The notes beneath the pieces were generated by a model, which made no database searches, was not told where the DNA came from, and was given only the letters and a program-made list of their open reading frames with translations. The position numbers and the translations under genes are program-made. From positions 1,780,501-1,844,500 of the forward strand of contig SMMW01000087.1 of NCBI GenBank assembly GCA_004794655.1: a stretch of 64,000 nt of DNA. Reading direction: 5' to 3'. Each line of letters begins with the position of its first letter. Positions within the stretch are counted from its first letter, which is position 1. Source of the stretch: Marisa cornuarietis (lineage: Eukaryota; Mollusca; Gastropoda; Architaenioglossa; Ampullariidae). Of the stretch, positions 1 through 11,450 are shown one piece after another.

Positions 1-480
1 GTGAAGGATGAAAGACCATGTATCTCATTACTCTGTCATGGTAAGTGACTGTCAGCTGTTATAGTTACTGGTGTGTATGCGAACGGGTACGTGTGTGTTT
101 ATACACGTCTGCCTGTCTCTTTATTGCATAAAATTTTTATTTTGTTAGACCACAGGTGCGCACATACCTTTCAATTCTTATCTAAAGACGTAGCCAGAAA
201 CATCGATGTAGTTAGAGCAGTCTTTTGTACCAGGAAGTCAACAGATGTGTTTGTGGTTACAGGTATAAACATAAACTCTGCGTTGAGAAGTGAGTAGATA
301 GCGGCGACAGCCTGTGTAGAAAGTGAATAGATGACGAATATACACGTAGTAAAGTGAAATGCTATGCACGCCCAGCTTTTCACGAACTTCTATTTAACAT
401 TCCTACCTACATCACTTATTTTGGAGGATCAAAAGGCCCATTCTACCTAGTTATGAAGCAGAGGTAAATCCTTATTCTCG
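1..480 (+). repeat. Duplicate of the CARD gene exon 1/intron 1 junction region
   Basis: Bases 39-480 align with 1311-1640, which begins intron 1 of the CARD gene. Both start with a GTAAGT donor directly after an ATG codon. Both share a T-rich stretch and a segment around ACCTACATCACTTATTTTGGAGG. Bases 1-38 sit where the end of a CARD first exon would be but are diverged and carry an in-frame stop near base 2. I infer that a further, probably broken, copy of the CARD first exon begins upstream of the window. Confidence 0.45.
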
Positions 481-1175
481 GCTTTTCTACAATTCTTTTA
501 CAAATAACAGTATAAGAATACCCAAAGAGACACCCCTAGAGAGTTAGCTCCACGTAGAGTGAGTTTTACAAAACAAGATGTGTTGGCATCTTTAATACAC
601 TGGAGGTCAGGAGACAATTCATGCCAATATCTAGACTGATAAAAAATCTGTTACCAAAAGCATAATATCACAATGTTGACCCTTTAACGGAAAATTGAAC
701 CTGTTCAAACCATATATTAAAACCTACAATGTGCTTCTTAAGTGTGCCCATAAATTTTAATTACAGTAAATGTAAAATAATTAGATGCTTAATCATGAGA
801 AAAAGACAGACAGACACAATAATTATATACGTGTAGCATATACGTTCATCATGGAGCCCAAGAAACATTCTCGTGCTGAAAGTGAATGAAAGTAAGAACA
901 GTTAGAACAACAATTGAATTAAGAAAAGAAGTGATTGCCAGGTATGAGAGTGGCAACGTGTGGAGCCAGTTAAATACATTGACATTATTTCACATTGGGG
1001 TTTGCGGGGTGTAGAGGGGAGGAGTGTTCGCTTCGCCTGACTGATCGGCACTCGGCCAGCATTCGAACTGTTGTTTAATGCCGGGATACCACTGTACTTC
1101 CCTGTACAGCCAGACCTTTTATAACATTGCTAGAGAACTGGATTCGATCAGAGCGTATCGCGGCCTCCCAGCAGC

Positions 1176-2643
1176 ATGAACAGAATACAAAGACAGGTTT
1201 TAGAGCGGTACAGTCCCAGACTGACTGAAGCCATCATAGTTGATGAAAAACTCCTTAGATGGTGTGAGTCTCACAGGTTCATTGTTCCTAACATGACGAC
1301 TGATATCATGGTAAGTGATTTGTGTGTACATAAGTGCATATGATGTTACTGACACTGTCAGAGTCACCGGTGTTTAAGTGTGCATGTATGTATATGTGAG
1401 TCTGATTCTTTATTTGTATACATGAGAAATAAAATGTTGATTTTATTAGAACGCAGTGGTGCACCTACCTTTTACTTGTTAACTAATTATCGAACGATGA
1501 CTCACGGGTCTCTCGCTTTCCCCACACGCTCAGCTTTTCACGATCTGCCATTTATCGTTTTTACCTACATCACTTATTTTGGAGGCATAGAGGGATCCTT
1601 CCACTTAGTTAAGAAGCGGAGGTAGGTCCTTACTCTGAACCCTAGACAATACAAAGACCTCTCGATTATCATCAACCAGCCTTTTAGGTTTGCAACTGTT
1701 TCCGATGACAGGACCCCGCACCGCTTACGGTCCATAGCTAACCCCGAGGGTAACTTTACCTGTGCTTTAAAACAACAAACTCAGGCGATGCAAGATGCAG
1801 CCCTTTGTAAGTCGATGTATGTTGCATCAACACTTGCTTAATAAAGAAGTAATTTGGAACATAATTTTCCATGACCAGTGTAGAAAACTTATTTTCTACT
1901 TGGGAGTGGGACAGCGTGAGAACCACCAACGGTCCACTGGTCAGGTTACCACCGCCACCGCCTGAAGGGATTGTAAAGGCGGGTGACCGTAAAGCCTGAC
2001 CAGTGATGCGCGGCCAGCAGACCGAGAAGCGGCCGTGGGAAAGTTTAGTGTCGGCCAGTCCCCTGAACCGGTCAGCAGAAACAAAGGGGGGTGGGGGACC
2101 GGAGACACACCACGTGGAGGCAGAACATCCGGGCCTCTGCGTGGGAAATACTACTTCACTTTTCTGAACCCCGAGCTGGAGGTAGGAGGTCCGTCTCGCC
2201 GAGACGTAAATGTGTATGTGTGACAGATATGATGTTTCTTTGTGCTGCGGAATTGCATTGACTTTGGTGAATTGTGAATGTATTATTGGAAATTGTTAAC
2301 CGTCGTGAAAGCAGTGACTTCAAGGAAGTTAAGTCTGGCATAATCTTTTGATCTATCGGTAGAACCGTGGTGAACTGGTGGTACTGATATATAAATTACT
2401 TTACATTCTTCTCTTTGTTTAATTATATTTTTATTATTTTTATATTCAGCTATCCAGTTTTTATTGACTTGCGAATGTGTATATGGGTGTTGTAACGAGG
2501 TGCGGCGTGTGAGTGAGTAGTTGTCCATTGCACCACAGACCACGCGAAACGAAACTCTTTACAACCAGCACCCAGATCACACATTGGTATTACTTAAATA
2601 TTAATTACTAATCAAGATTACACCTATAAACAAATTATTCCTT

Positions 2644-2691
<48 letters not shown>

Positions 2692-5271
2692 TCTATCCCA
2701 TGGGTATGGTGGTGAGATATACCAATCTTTAATTTTCTAGGCTGGAGGAAACAATGCGGAGAAACTAAAGAAGCTACTGGACCACTTGGAAGGACATAGA
2801 GGGCCAAACTCCTTCGATAGCTTTGTTTTCTTGCTTAGAGAAAATGGACATGAATGGCTTGCTTCCAGGCTAGCTGATGCCCATGTCATAGCCAGGGCGA
2901 CAGGAACGATGAGTCCTGACAAAACAGCTAACCTACAAAAGTTCATACATAAAATCACGATCATCATATTGGACCAAATTTGGAACAGAGTAGATCACAT
3001 TTTTTCTACAGAGGAAGAGATACAAGTTAAGGTAACTTTCCTTTAAAAGCTTGTGACTACAATTTCTACAATTTAACTTTTAATCTCAATTGTATTCTAC
3101 TGGCATCGCATACAGGCATCTACTTTGGATAGTTTTGACAAAAGAGAACGGTTTCATGCAACTTATTTATCTTTGATTGTTATCCTTTATGATTTATCAT
3201 TATCATCAGCACAACCACTCCTATCATTTAATGTAGACATTTTTTTCTACTTACCCAGCTATAGTTCTCCAGTCAACGCCTTAGTGGACAACTGTTCAAA
3301 ATTGACGGACTTAGCTATTGCTTTAAGTCATAACATTTTAAATATCAAGCTAGACATAATCATTAAAACACGAAATTGTACGTGTTGCAAAAGTCCAATC
3401 CTGCAGTCTGTTCAGTTTTATACAAGTGTACTTTTATACTGTAATTTTCAGTATATGCTAGGCATCAACATATTTTATTGGATTATCTGCATCCTATCTG
3501 TTAAGCATAGGCAGCCAGTGCAGACGATAAAGAAAATTATCTACTGGATATTTTATCAAGAAAAAGCGACGTAGCATTCAACCATCTGGTCCAAGCTTTA
3601 CAAAGAGACCACAGAAAGCTGGCAGATCAGTTGATGCAAGGCATTCAGGTGGAGGAACGAGGGCATGAAAGTCTAGGCAAGTTAAAATGTTTGAGGTTTA
3701 TTTTTGGCCAGTCTCACCTTTGCTTACCTGCCTTTTGACACTAACCCTGCCAAACCAGCAATTAGTTTTATCTACTTCTCGCAAGTAAATGTTTTTGACT
3801 AACAACATGTCTAATGGCTAGGATTTCTAAAAGCTTTGAAGATGTTTTTGTCATGCAATTGCAAATAATGTTGGACAGACGTACAGACCATGAGCTCCTC
3901 GCTCAATAAATACTGTGAGGCTATGACACAAGCCATCGAGTTGGAACTGCCCTTATGCAAGATCATGTTCGCAGGCTATTCATCTTCTGATGAGAATGAA
4001 GAGATTAAGGTAGATAGGACAGTCACAGTGTAAAAGAATAAGAGCGTCGAAGGCTTCTGGATCATTTAAAGTCTGTCAAGAAGATAACTGAGAATTACAG
4101 CTAAAAGAGAATTACAATAGTCCATCCTCGATAGTCGATCTTACTGGTCTTATGCACTAAAATACTTCCACTGTGAAGACATCAACAAAAATAAATGGAG
4201 TGCTTAGGAGATATAGATTTATAACCCAAGCACTTAGACTTTATGCTAGCGAGCAGAAAATCGTGCATTTGCACATTATCTATTCCCATTGCACTGTATA
4301 CTTATCCACCAAGCCCACTTCAGTTAGAAGACAATCTATGCCTCTTCATGCCTGAGTGCCTGCGTGTGCCAGTGGTCGCTATGCGACAGGCAATTAACCT
4401 ACAAACACAAGCTTTCATCTGATCTCATTATTACACTGTACACGAAATAGGATCCTCGCTAACGCTCAACTCCTCTCACCTGTAACTTACAGTTTCAACG
4501 GTTGATTAAGAAATCAATTTTACTCACTTTGTAGACTTCAGAGCCGTCGATAGGCTGTATACGAATGTTATTATTGATATTTAACATACAGTATTGTATA
4601 TCTGTCCAAACAAGATAATGAACTAGCGATGTTTCATTCAAGCTAATAATGACATAGGATTGTACTTGCTATGTCAACCATATTCTTTAAGCCTTATAAC
4701 GTGACGCAGAGACAGGGAGACTTTTTTTTCAGCAATCACGTGTCATCTACTGGAATCGCATACAGGCATCTACTTTAGGTAGCTTTGACAACAAGGAACA
4801 GTTTCATTAGCATAAACTGATATGGACACTTTGTTTTTGACTTATCCCACTATTGCTGCTTTAGACGTTTAGTCCTCCGGCCAACGCCTTAGCGCACAAC
4901 TGTTCAAAATTAAGACCGACTAAATCATCGCTTTACAAAACATTTTAGCGTCTCTTTTAAATATCAAGCTAGACATACATAATAATTTATTATAAAACAC
5001 AAAGTTGCACATGCTGTGAAAGTCCCATGCAGTTTATTCAGTTTTGCACAATATTTTATTGGATTTTCAATAATAAAAAAAACTTAACGCAGACTGTTAG
5101 TGTAAAACTAAAAATAATTACTTTTCGCAGATTCAAAAAGAAGAAAAGCAAATAGAGAAACTATTGGATATTTTGTCAAATAAAAGCGATCTAGCATTTG
5201 ACCATCTGGTCAAAGCTCTACTACCACACCACGGAATGCTGGCAGGTCGTAAGGTGTCAGGCATGCAGTAG
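1176..5271 (+). CDS. Tandem-CARD protein, multi-exon (two CARDs, possibly three)
   Basis: Predicted exons are 1176-1310, 2741-3031 and 3511-3738 (stop TGA), giving 217 aa. A longer form ends exon 3 at 3676 and adds 3879-4009 and 5131-5271 (stop TAG), about 287 aa. Exon 1 (45 codons) is the first half of a CARD (ERYSPRLTEAI..DEKLL). Exon 2 completes it (KKLLDHLEGHRGPNSFDSFV, then HEWLASRL), followed by a short linker and the first half of CARD 2. Exon 3 finishes CARD 2 (LLDILSRKSDVAFNHLVQAL). Introns 1 and 2 are phase 0. Exons 4 and 5 would form a third CARD, joined through an AG|GCAAGT donor in phase 1. No caspase, NACHT or helicase domain is visible, so a CARD-only death-fold adaptor or decoy is the likely role. 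Exon 1 matches its minus-strand paralogue exactly in length. The acceptor at 3510 (TAG) and the choice of 3' end are the least certain points. Confidence 0.62.
1870..2230 (+). other. GC-rich insert in intron 1 of the CARD gene
   Basis: This stretch is clearly more GC-rich than the surrounding intron. It contains repeated GGTCA/CTGACCAG words and a 62-codon open frame at 2035-2223 that I cannot assign. It looks like part of a transposable element. I saw no second copy in the window and no clear terminal repeats. Confidence 0.3.
2650..2690 (+). repeat. (CA)n microsatellite
   Basis: About 20 CA units close to the acceptor of CARD exon 2 (exon starts at 2741). Confidence 0.9.
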
Positions 5272-5439
5272 GAGAGTGCAGGCAAGTTTGGAATCTCTGA
5301 GGCATTTTGGCTTAATGGCCAGTTTCACTTTTACTTAATTGCCTTTTGGCACTGAACCTGTCAAACCGACGACAATTGGTTTTATCAATTTCTTGCCATT
5401 AAAAGCATTTTTGACTCACAACATATCTAATGGCTACAT

Positions 5440-6460
5440 TTCCTTGTTACTAATATTTCGTCAGAAAACAGGGATACATCCTGTTTTGGGTGGTTATCTA
5501 CTTTTATCCTTTTATCCCTGCCACTCATCCCCCCTCTCTCAAGACACAATAAAAGAGGGAAACATAACTTTACTAGCATAAACAAGAGTGTTCTTATGTG
5601 ACAATAGTACTTTTAAGTACATGTACATAAAATATATTGTCCAAAAACATAGCATCAACACGTTGCCATTGGTTTTACACTAACCCTCTCCTCCCCGGTA
5701 TCGGTCAGTTAGAGCAATTACTCTTTACGGCCTTAGACACGTTGCTCATCTTAATTTCAACTGAAAACCGCTAGATATTATTGCGTCTACAATGTATCCA
5801 TGAAAAATGAAGATTAAACTGTGTTAAAAAAAAACAAAAAAAAAATGTCCATAAAGATCATGTTACTGCATTCACCTGAAACTTGAAAAAAAACTTCTGC
5901 CCTAATACACTTTTATGACAAAAATTAAATTTGATGACAAAGAGATTTATACCGTATATTACATTTTTACAGTCTGAATCCCTTTTCCTTTATTATGAAT
6001 TAATAATAAAGCATGACATTACAGGGGGACTCAATTACAGGCACATATTTAGTTCGAGCAGTTCAGTATTTTAACGTAACGTATAAAAGACAGGATTAAT
6101 GCCTCGGTCAGCATGAAACATTCATTTTATAGCACAGTGGTCTTTCTACATGCCTCTCTGTCTCCTATAGCATCCTTGAGTTTTGAAGTCAAGCTCACTA
6201 ATATTTTTTATTTCTACAATATGTTAAAGTTTTATATTTTTCGTCATTCTTAGTCGTGCAGTGCTCTCTTTTTCTCTGTGTGTATGTATTCGCGCGTGCG
6301 TGTGTATGTGTTTATCTGAGAGAGAGAGATGTGAATCATTTGACGAATCATTACCCAGTGTGCCAAGTCACAGTATTGTCAATTAATGTGGGAGGGGGGT
6401 GGGAAACTGACACAAGAGGAGTAGTTAAGAATATTGGTTGCAACCAAGCTTTAAATTTTC
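5440..6460. other. Intergenic stretch within the CARD locus
   Basis: This AT-rich sequence lies between the second and third duplicated CARD units. I see only short spurious frames, A-runs near 5825-5850 and a short GT/GA-rich patch near 6280-6330. No gene or RNA is supported. Confidence 0.5.
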
Positions 6461-6464
6461 TTAG

Positions 6465-7521
6465 GATGGAGGAAACAACATGGAGAAAGCATCGAAGTTA
6501 TTGAACTGCTTGCCACTTAGAGGACAAGGCGCATTCAATGCGTTTGTTTTCCTGCTTAAAGAAAGTAAACAACATCAACTTACTGCCAAGATAACTCATG
6601 CCGAAAAAATAGCTCATTCAGAGGGACTGATGAGTCCCGAGAAAAGAAGGTAAACTGCAGGAATTCCGTCAGGTAATCACGACCGTACCATTGGATACGA
6701 TGTGGTATAGAGTAAATCACATTTTTCTCCTACGGAGGAGATAAAAGTTGAGGTAACTGTCCTTTAAAAGCATGTGACTACAATTGCTACAATTTAACTT
6801 AGCAATATCAGTTTTCTTAACTCGTATACAGGCGTCCACTTTGGGTAGCTTTGACAGCAGAGAACAGTTTCATGCAACTAATTTATAAATGTCTTTGATC
6901 ATTATCATTAGCTTATTCCTATCACTTGATAGACAACATTATTTTTCCTACTTGCCCCACTATTTCTGTTATACATGCAATAGTCCTCAGGTCAACGCCT
7001 TAGCGCACAATTTCATACATGTTCGAAATTAAGACAAACTTTGCTTTACCTGACAGCATTTTAATGTTTCTTTCAAATATCAAGTAGACATTTTTATTAA
7101 AACACAAATTTGCACACGTGGCGAAACTCTCCGCCTGCACTCTATTCAGTTTTGCACGTGTACGTTTGTAATGTAATTTTTAGTACATGCAAATTGTATT
7201 AGATTATCTGTAATGTATCCTACCTGTAAAGAAAACTGAACTGAACGCAGACTGTTTATTTGTTTGTGTAAAACTAAAAATATCACCTATTCACAGTCGT
7301 AAACCAGTACAGAAATGAAAATTGAGAAACTACTGGATATTTTATCAAGTAAAAGCAATGTAGCATTCAGTCATCTGGTCAGAGCTTTAAAAACAGACCA
7401 CGGAATGCTGGCAGGTTGTATGGAGTCAGGCATGCACGAGGAGAGAAGAGGGCATGCGAGTCCAGGCACATTAGAATGTCTGAGGGTTTTTTTTCTTAAT
7501 GACCAGTCTCACTTTTGCTGA
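6465..7521 (+). pseudogene. Decayed duplicate CARD unit
   Basis: Bases 6465-6752 follow a TTTTCTTAG acceptor and match exon 2 of the CARD gene (KLLNCLPLRGQGAFNAFVFL). They shift frame near 6652 so that the reading ends in TAA; the following linker helix resumes in another frame. Bases 7297-7521 match exon 3 (KLLDILSSKSNVAFSHLVRAL), but phase-0 reading after the CAG acceptor meets TAA at once. No first exon is seen. The unit keeps clear CARD similarity but cannot be read as one protein, so I call it a pseudogene. Confidence 0.55.
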
Positions 7522-8529
7522 TTTGCTTTTTGACACTGACCCTGTCAAACCGACGACAATTGGTTTTATCCATTTTTTCGCAAGTGAAAGCATTTTTGAC
7601 TAACAAAATATCTAATGGGTAGGATTTATAAAAACTTTGAAGATGCCGTAGCTATGCAAATGCTGATATATTCTGTAGTCCTTACATTTCTTTGTTGCTA
7701 ATAGTTTGTCAGAAGATAGAAATACATTGTGTTTTGTGTGCTTATATATTTTTATCCTTTAATTTCAGCTTTTGGTGTTACGGCCTGCCTTTTCCCATTT
7801 ATTGTCATTTCCATTTATCATCTGTTGCATAATTCTATGGATTGTTTTCATGTGTGCTTTATATGTTAGTGGTAGGCTCTTTAAATGATGTTATGGAGTG
7901 AAACTGTTATAGTAAAATAGTTTTAATAGCGTTAATGGGACCTGTGGCTTTGTTAAACATTTAAAAAGTTTTCCTAGCAGATGCTAAACCTCGTCTTGCA
8001 AATTAATAACTGTGCAGTCTGTGTTCATTTGCGTTATTTTCTTTTCCTAATTTATTTGTGGAACTTTTTCTACACTTTATTATGAACGACTAATTGTTTT
8101 TATTTCTGAATGTTTAAAGAGATTAACAACAACTCTAAAACAGACTCGAATAACACCGAGAAGATGAAGAACTAGTTCATCGACCAGAGAAGTGTTGGAA
8201 GCTGCAATGATTCAGAGAATGTTAAGGAGTGTTAAAAAGGCAAAGGAAGTGAGTTCGAGATCCACGACGCGTAGGGAGACGTGTGCGGAAACGTGGACGG
8301 CGAGCCTCTCAGCCTACCCGTTGTGAGAAAGCGATTGGTTGGATTTTGTGGATGTGATGATGTAGGGCGCAAATTCCCGTGACGCTACAGGTTGCCACTC
8401 CCGCACGCGTCGTGCGAGCGCTGAATCTCAAACTCTCTAATATTTCATAGTGAGCTACTAGTCTGTGGAAGACGCCGTAACAACGTTGACGTAGTTCACG
8501 TCCCTTATGAAAACATGCCAGGGGTAAAA

Positions 8530-8885
8530 CAACATAGACTGTATAGGAGTACGGTATGAGTGATATGAAAACATTGCCTATGCATGGCATGAGGTGGATG
8601 ATGTGGATGTGACCTTCGTCTTTCTGATAAAAAAAATTAGATGATATTTTATGGAAGGGGGAAATGGACTGCTTGGAAAATGAAAAACAGTATGCATAGT
8701 GAGCTATGGAATAATGGAACGGGTTTGGAGGAAGGCATGGATGGTATGCAAATGGGAGAACGGTATGTGTGGCCTGCAGTGAGAACAGTGGACATGGTAT
8801 GTAATGGAGAGAATGGTGTGCATGGTATGCATGGTATGCAATGGGAACACTGTGTATGACATGCAAAGAGATGGATGGATGCAGA
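8530..8885 (+). repeat. Degenerate ATGG/GCATGGTATGCA low-complexity tract
   Basis: Short imperfect repeats of the GCATGGTATGCA and ATGGA type create long open frames on both strands (for example 8309-8866 minus). The amino-acid content is monotonous and I do not treat these frames as genes. Confidence 0.5.
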
Positions 8886-9202
8886 GAGCTGTAGTGTCAC
8901 AAAGAGAAAGAGATCGAGATAAAAATTAACAACTAAAATAGAGTTTTAAACTTAAATTGCCTCTTTTAATCACATTCATTTCCATTCTATCGTCATCAAT
9001 TTAATCATCTTTAACTTCCTACCTTTCTCCTCTTCATTGCGCCTAGCTTAAGATTTACAAATAAACGTTTCTGCCAAAAATTCTATCTCTTGCACAGGTT
9101 TGTTGCTTTTTAATGGTGTTTTGAATGAGCGATTGAAGAAAATAAAAAAAAGAAAATTTAACAAGTGATTACACTTTTCTTCTTGTTCTTCTCTATCTTG
9201 AG

Positions 9203-9390
9203 TGGTCCGGCGGCACAACGGTTAGCAGTTGTCACCAATACTGTGAAGATTGGTGGTCCTAGGTTCGGCTCTCGTCTCGGGCACGCAATTCAGCTCTGAT
9301 GCATCTGTTTACACGGCTAGTTGCAAGGCCGGATATAGCCTTAGTTGCTGGCTCGGCGTAAATCCCCCTCTTATACCCACACATTTTAAT
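9203..9390 (+). repeat. tRNA-derived SINE
   Basis: A tRNA-like head carries an A-box-like CGGCACAACGGTTAGCAGT and a B-box-like GGTTCGGCTCTCG about 45 bases later. A non-tRNA body follows and ends near TTATACCCACACATTTT. It is not a functional tRNA, because no cloverleaf acceptor pairing is evident. Confidence 0.6.
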
Positions 9391-9533
9391 CATAGAACAA
9401 GCTTTGGCAAATAATATCAGCACAAAGAGCGGGCGTTTATTTACATAATTATCGCTGACACCAAACCCCGAAGAAAAGCTGATTGTAGAGGGAAAACAAC
9501 ATTACAGTTACAGCTAGGCTCAAACCAGTAACG

Positions 9534-9829
9534 TTACTGCCTATTAGGGAAGCGGATGGCCGAGTGGTTAGAGCGCTGGCGTCCGAAACGAGAGCACGCT
9601 GGTTCAATTCCCGATAAGCGCAGCGAGCTTCCCCCAGTCGACCCAGCTGACGGGAATGGGTACCTGACTCCTTAGAGGATCGGGGAAGGTAAGGCAGCGA
9701 GGGAGAGGAGATTGGCACTACCCTCATGTAAATGCTGGCCCCGAGAAAAGTGAGGTCTCTAACACCTCACTCCCCAACGACCTGAAAAGGTTATGGGATG
9801 ACCTTGACCTTACCTTTTACTGCCTATTA
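9534..9829 (+). repeat. Complete tRNA-derived SINE with 13-bp target duplication
   Basis: The body (9547-9816, 270 bp) starts with a Leu/Ser-tRNA-like head. Its A box is GGCCGAGTGGTTAG and its B box is GGTTCAATTCC. It ends with GACCTTGACCTTACC. It is flanked by identical copies of TTACTGCCTATTA at 9534-9546 and 9817-9829, a clear target-site duplication. The long flanking repeats suggest a fairly recent insertion. Confidence 0.85.
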
Positions 9830-9864
9830 CATTATCACTCGCCCTTTAAAAGTAAACAAAATGG

Positions 9865-9893
9865 AACAACAACAACAACAACAACAACAACAA
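9865..9893 (+). repeat. (CAA)n microsatellite
   Basis: About nine CAA units. Confidence 0.9.
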
Positions 9894-10828
9894 AATAACG
9901 GACACGAAATGTAATGCTAGTTTAAATTCAATTATTAAGATTCTCTAATGCTGACATCATGAACACACGATAAAAAAATCAAAGCTCAAGGGAAGATCAG
10001 TTGTAAAATCGATCAGGCGGTGACCCCATGCGGTCGCAGTGACGTAGATGGTATCATGGAGACCATGGTGTGTCACGAACGACAGTCAGCCGTCACGCCA
10101 CATACACACGCACACTGGTGACGTCACATACAAATAGAAGGCACCAACGTCTATCAGAAGAAGAAAAGCGGTGTCAGGGAAATAACAAAAAAGTACAAAA
10201 GGATTTCAAGCCAAGTCATGGTTCAAGTTCAGCTGTGATAAGACAAGACTTTGTGAGGAAAGACTTTGCTGATGATAAAAATAAAACCACACTAGTCAGG
10301 ACATACAGTCATTCCATTTCCACTTCAGCCTCCAAAATGTGTTTATGTAAACTAAGAAGCATTATTAAGTGTATTATTATGTGTAAACACTATTATTATG
10401 TTTAAATGCTTATATTTTAGCCAGTGATGATAATTTAACTTGTTGGCCTTTAAACATCTTTCTCTGATTGGCATTTTAAACATCTCCGTCTGAATATAAT
10501 TTTCAACTTTTATCTTAACGTGAGTGTCCAATACCGCTGCCTGCTTGTTTTAGTTAAATAAGGCTGTACTACTATAGTTCGCGTGTTCTTGTATTGTACA
10601 GTGCAGTGCTGATATGGCAAGGTTGTGTTCCGCAGATTCGAGTGGTCTTGGCACCTGACCAGATTTCTTGGGGTTAACTGTGTTATCTCAACAGGTGATC
10701 GCTTAAATGGGGAAACACGCTTCATGAGAGTTACAAATGTGTTCTGCCGTGATCTTTTTTTTTAGTTTCTAATTCATCTCAAGAGGTGCAACACCCATGG
10801 TTATAATAATGGTGATTTGCTTTTGTTT

Positions 10829-10829
10829 C

Positions 10830-10861
<32 letters not shown>
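10829..10861 (+). repeat. (ATG)n microsatellite
   Basis: Eleven ATG/TGA units. Confidence 0.9.
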
Positions 10862-10864
<3 letters not shown>

Positions 10865-10976
10865 TTAGGGTGTTAAGGTCTTTCAATTTCATATCCTACA
10901 GATGAAACTCAGTTTTTAAAAGCAATATTTATTCTACAAGATATTAAACACATTAACACAAGAAAATATTGTAGGC

Positions 10977-11167
10977 TTATGAAAAAAACGGATGCATAAA
11001 AAGACAATTTAGAAACATTTTCCCCACGTGACTGTCACGATCAAAAGGATGAATAGTTAGTAAGTGTAGAACCTGCTGTGTATCAGGGCCGTCGATAGTA
11101 TGTCGTGACATAAGCAAAAATGATTTTTTAAAGTTCTTCAGTAAGCTGGTAAAGTCATTATCCAATG
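10977..11167 (-). pseudogene. Remnant CARD second-half exon downstream of the minus-strand CARD gene
   Basis: After an ATCAG acceptor on the minus strand, the frame reads LLDLLTLDNDFTSLLKNFKK. This resembles the second-half CARD exons elsewhere in the locus (LLDIL..KS..AF..L..AL). It then runs into unrelated sequence to a TAA. I could not find a convincing matching first-half exon between it and the stop of the main gene at 11451. It is best read as a decayed extra unit, mirroring the duplications on the plus strand. Confidence 0.3.
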
Positions 11168-11450
11168 TTAGCAAGTCAAGAAGCTGATTGTATGAACATG
11201 ATGTTCAACAGGTCAACTTACAAAGTCTTGGGAATAATAACTTTGAAATTCTAAACACAAAGATTGCAAGGTTTTAGCCCAGAGAAGAATCTTACAGCGA
11301 AGACATTGTACTTCAACTTAAATTTGAAATTTTAGCATCTCTTCCTTAATTATGTAATAAAACTGTAACTGTGGATGTACAAATATTCTCTCATTTCCCT
11401 AGTCGGCGACAGTGTTCATAGTACCACACTGCTGTGCAAGTGGCTCCCCC

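Larger units (their letters stand above)
3032..7640 (+). repeat. Three-fold tandem segmental duplication in the CARD locus
   Basis: Intron-plus-exon blocks at about 3100-3790, 4735-5440 and 6750-7640 share long stretches. The common landmarks are 'GGCATCTACTTT..GTAGCTTTGACA', the 'GTCAACGCCTTAG' word, and a CARD half-exon near the end of each block. The block with exon 2 (2741-3031) is repeated at 6465-6752 but has no counterpart before the middle unit, which instead has the 3879-4009 exon. This is internal duplication followed by uneven decay. Confidence 0.6.

Noticed and set aside
3125..3574. 149-aa plus-strand frame
   Set aside because: It spans intron 2 of the CARD gene and runs into exon 3 in the wrong frame; the CARD reading is in another frame.
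8309..8866. 185-aa minus-strand open frame
   Set aside because: Amino-acid content is His/Ser/Pro/Tyr monotony driven by ATGG-type repeats; a plus frame overlaps; no domain or splice signals.
9547..9620. Possible tRNA-Ser/Leu gene
   Set aside because: A and B boxes are present, but the 3' acceptor arm is absent and the flanking target duplication encloses a longer body; it is a SINE head.
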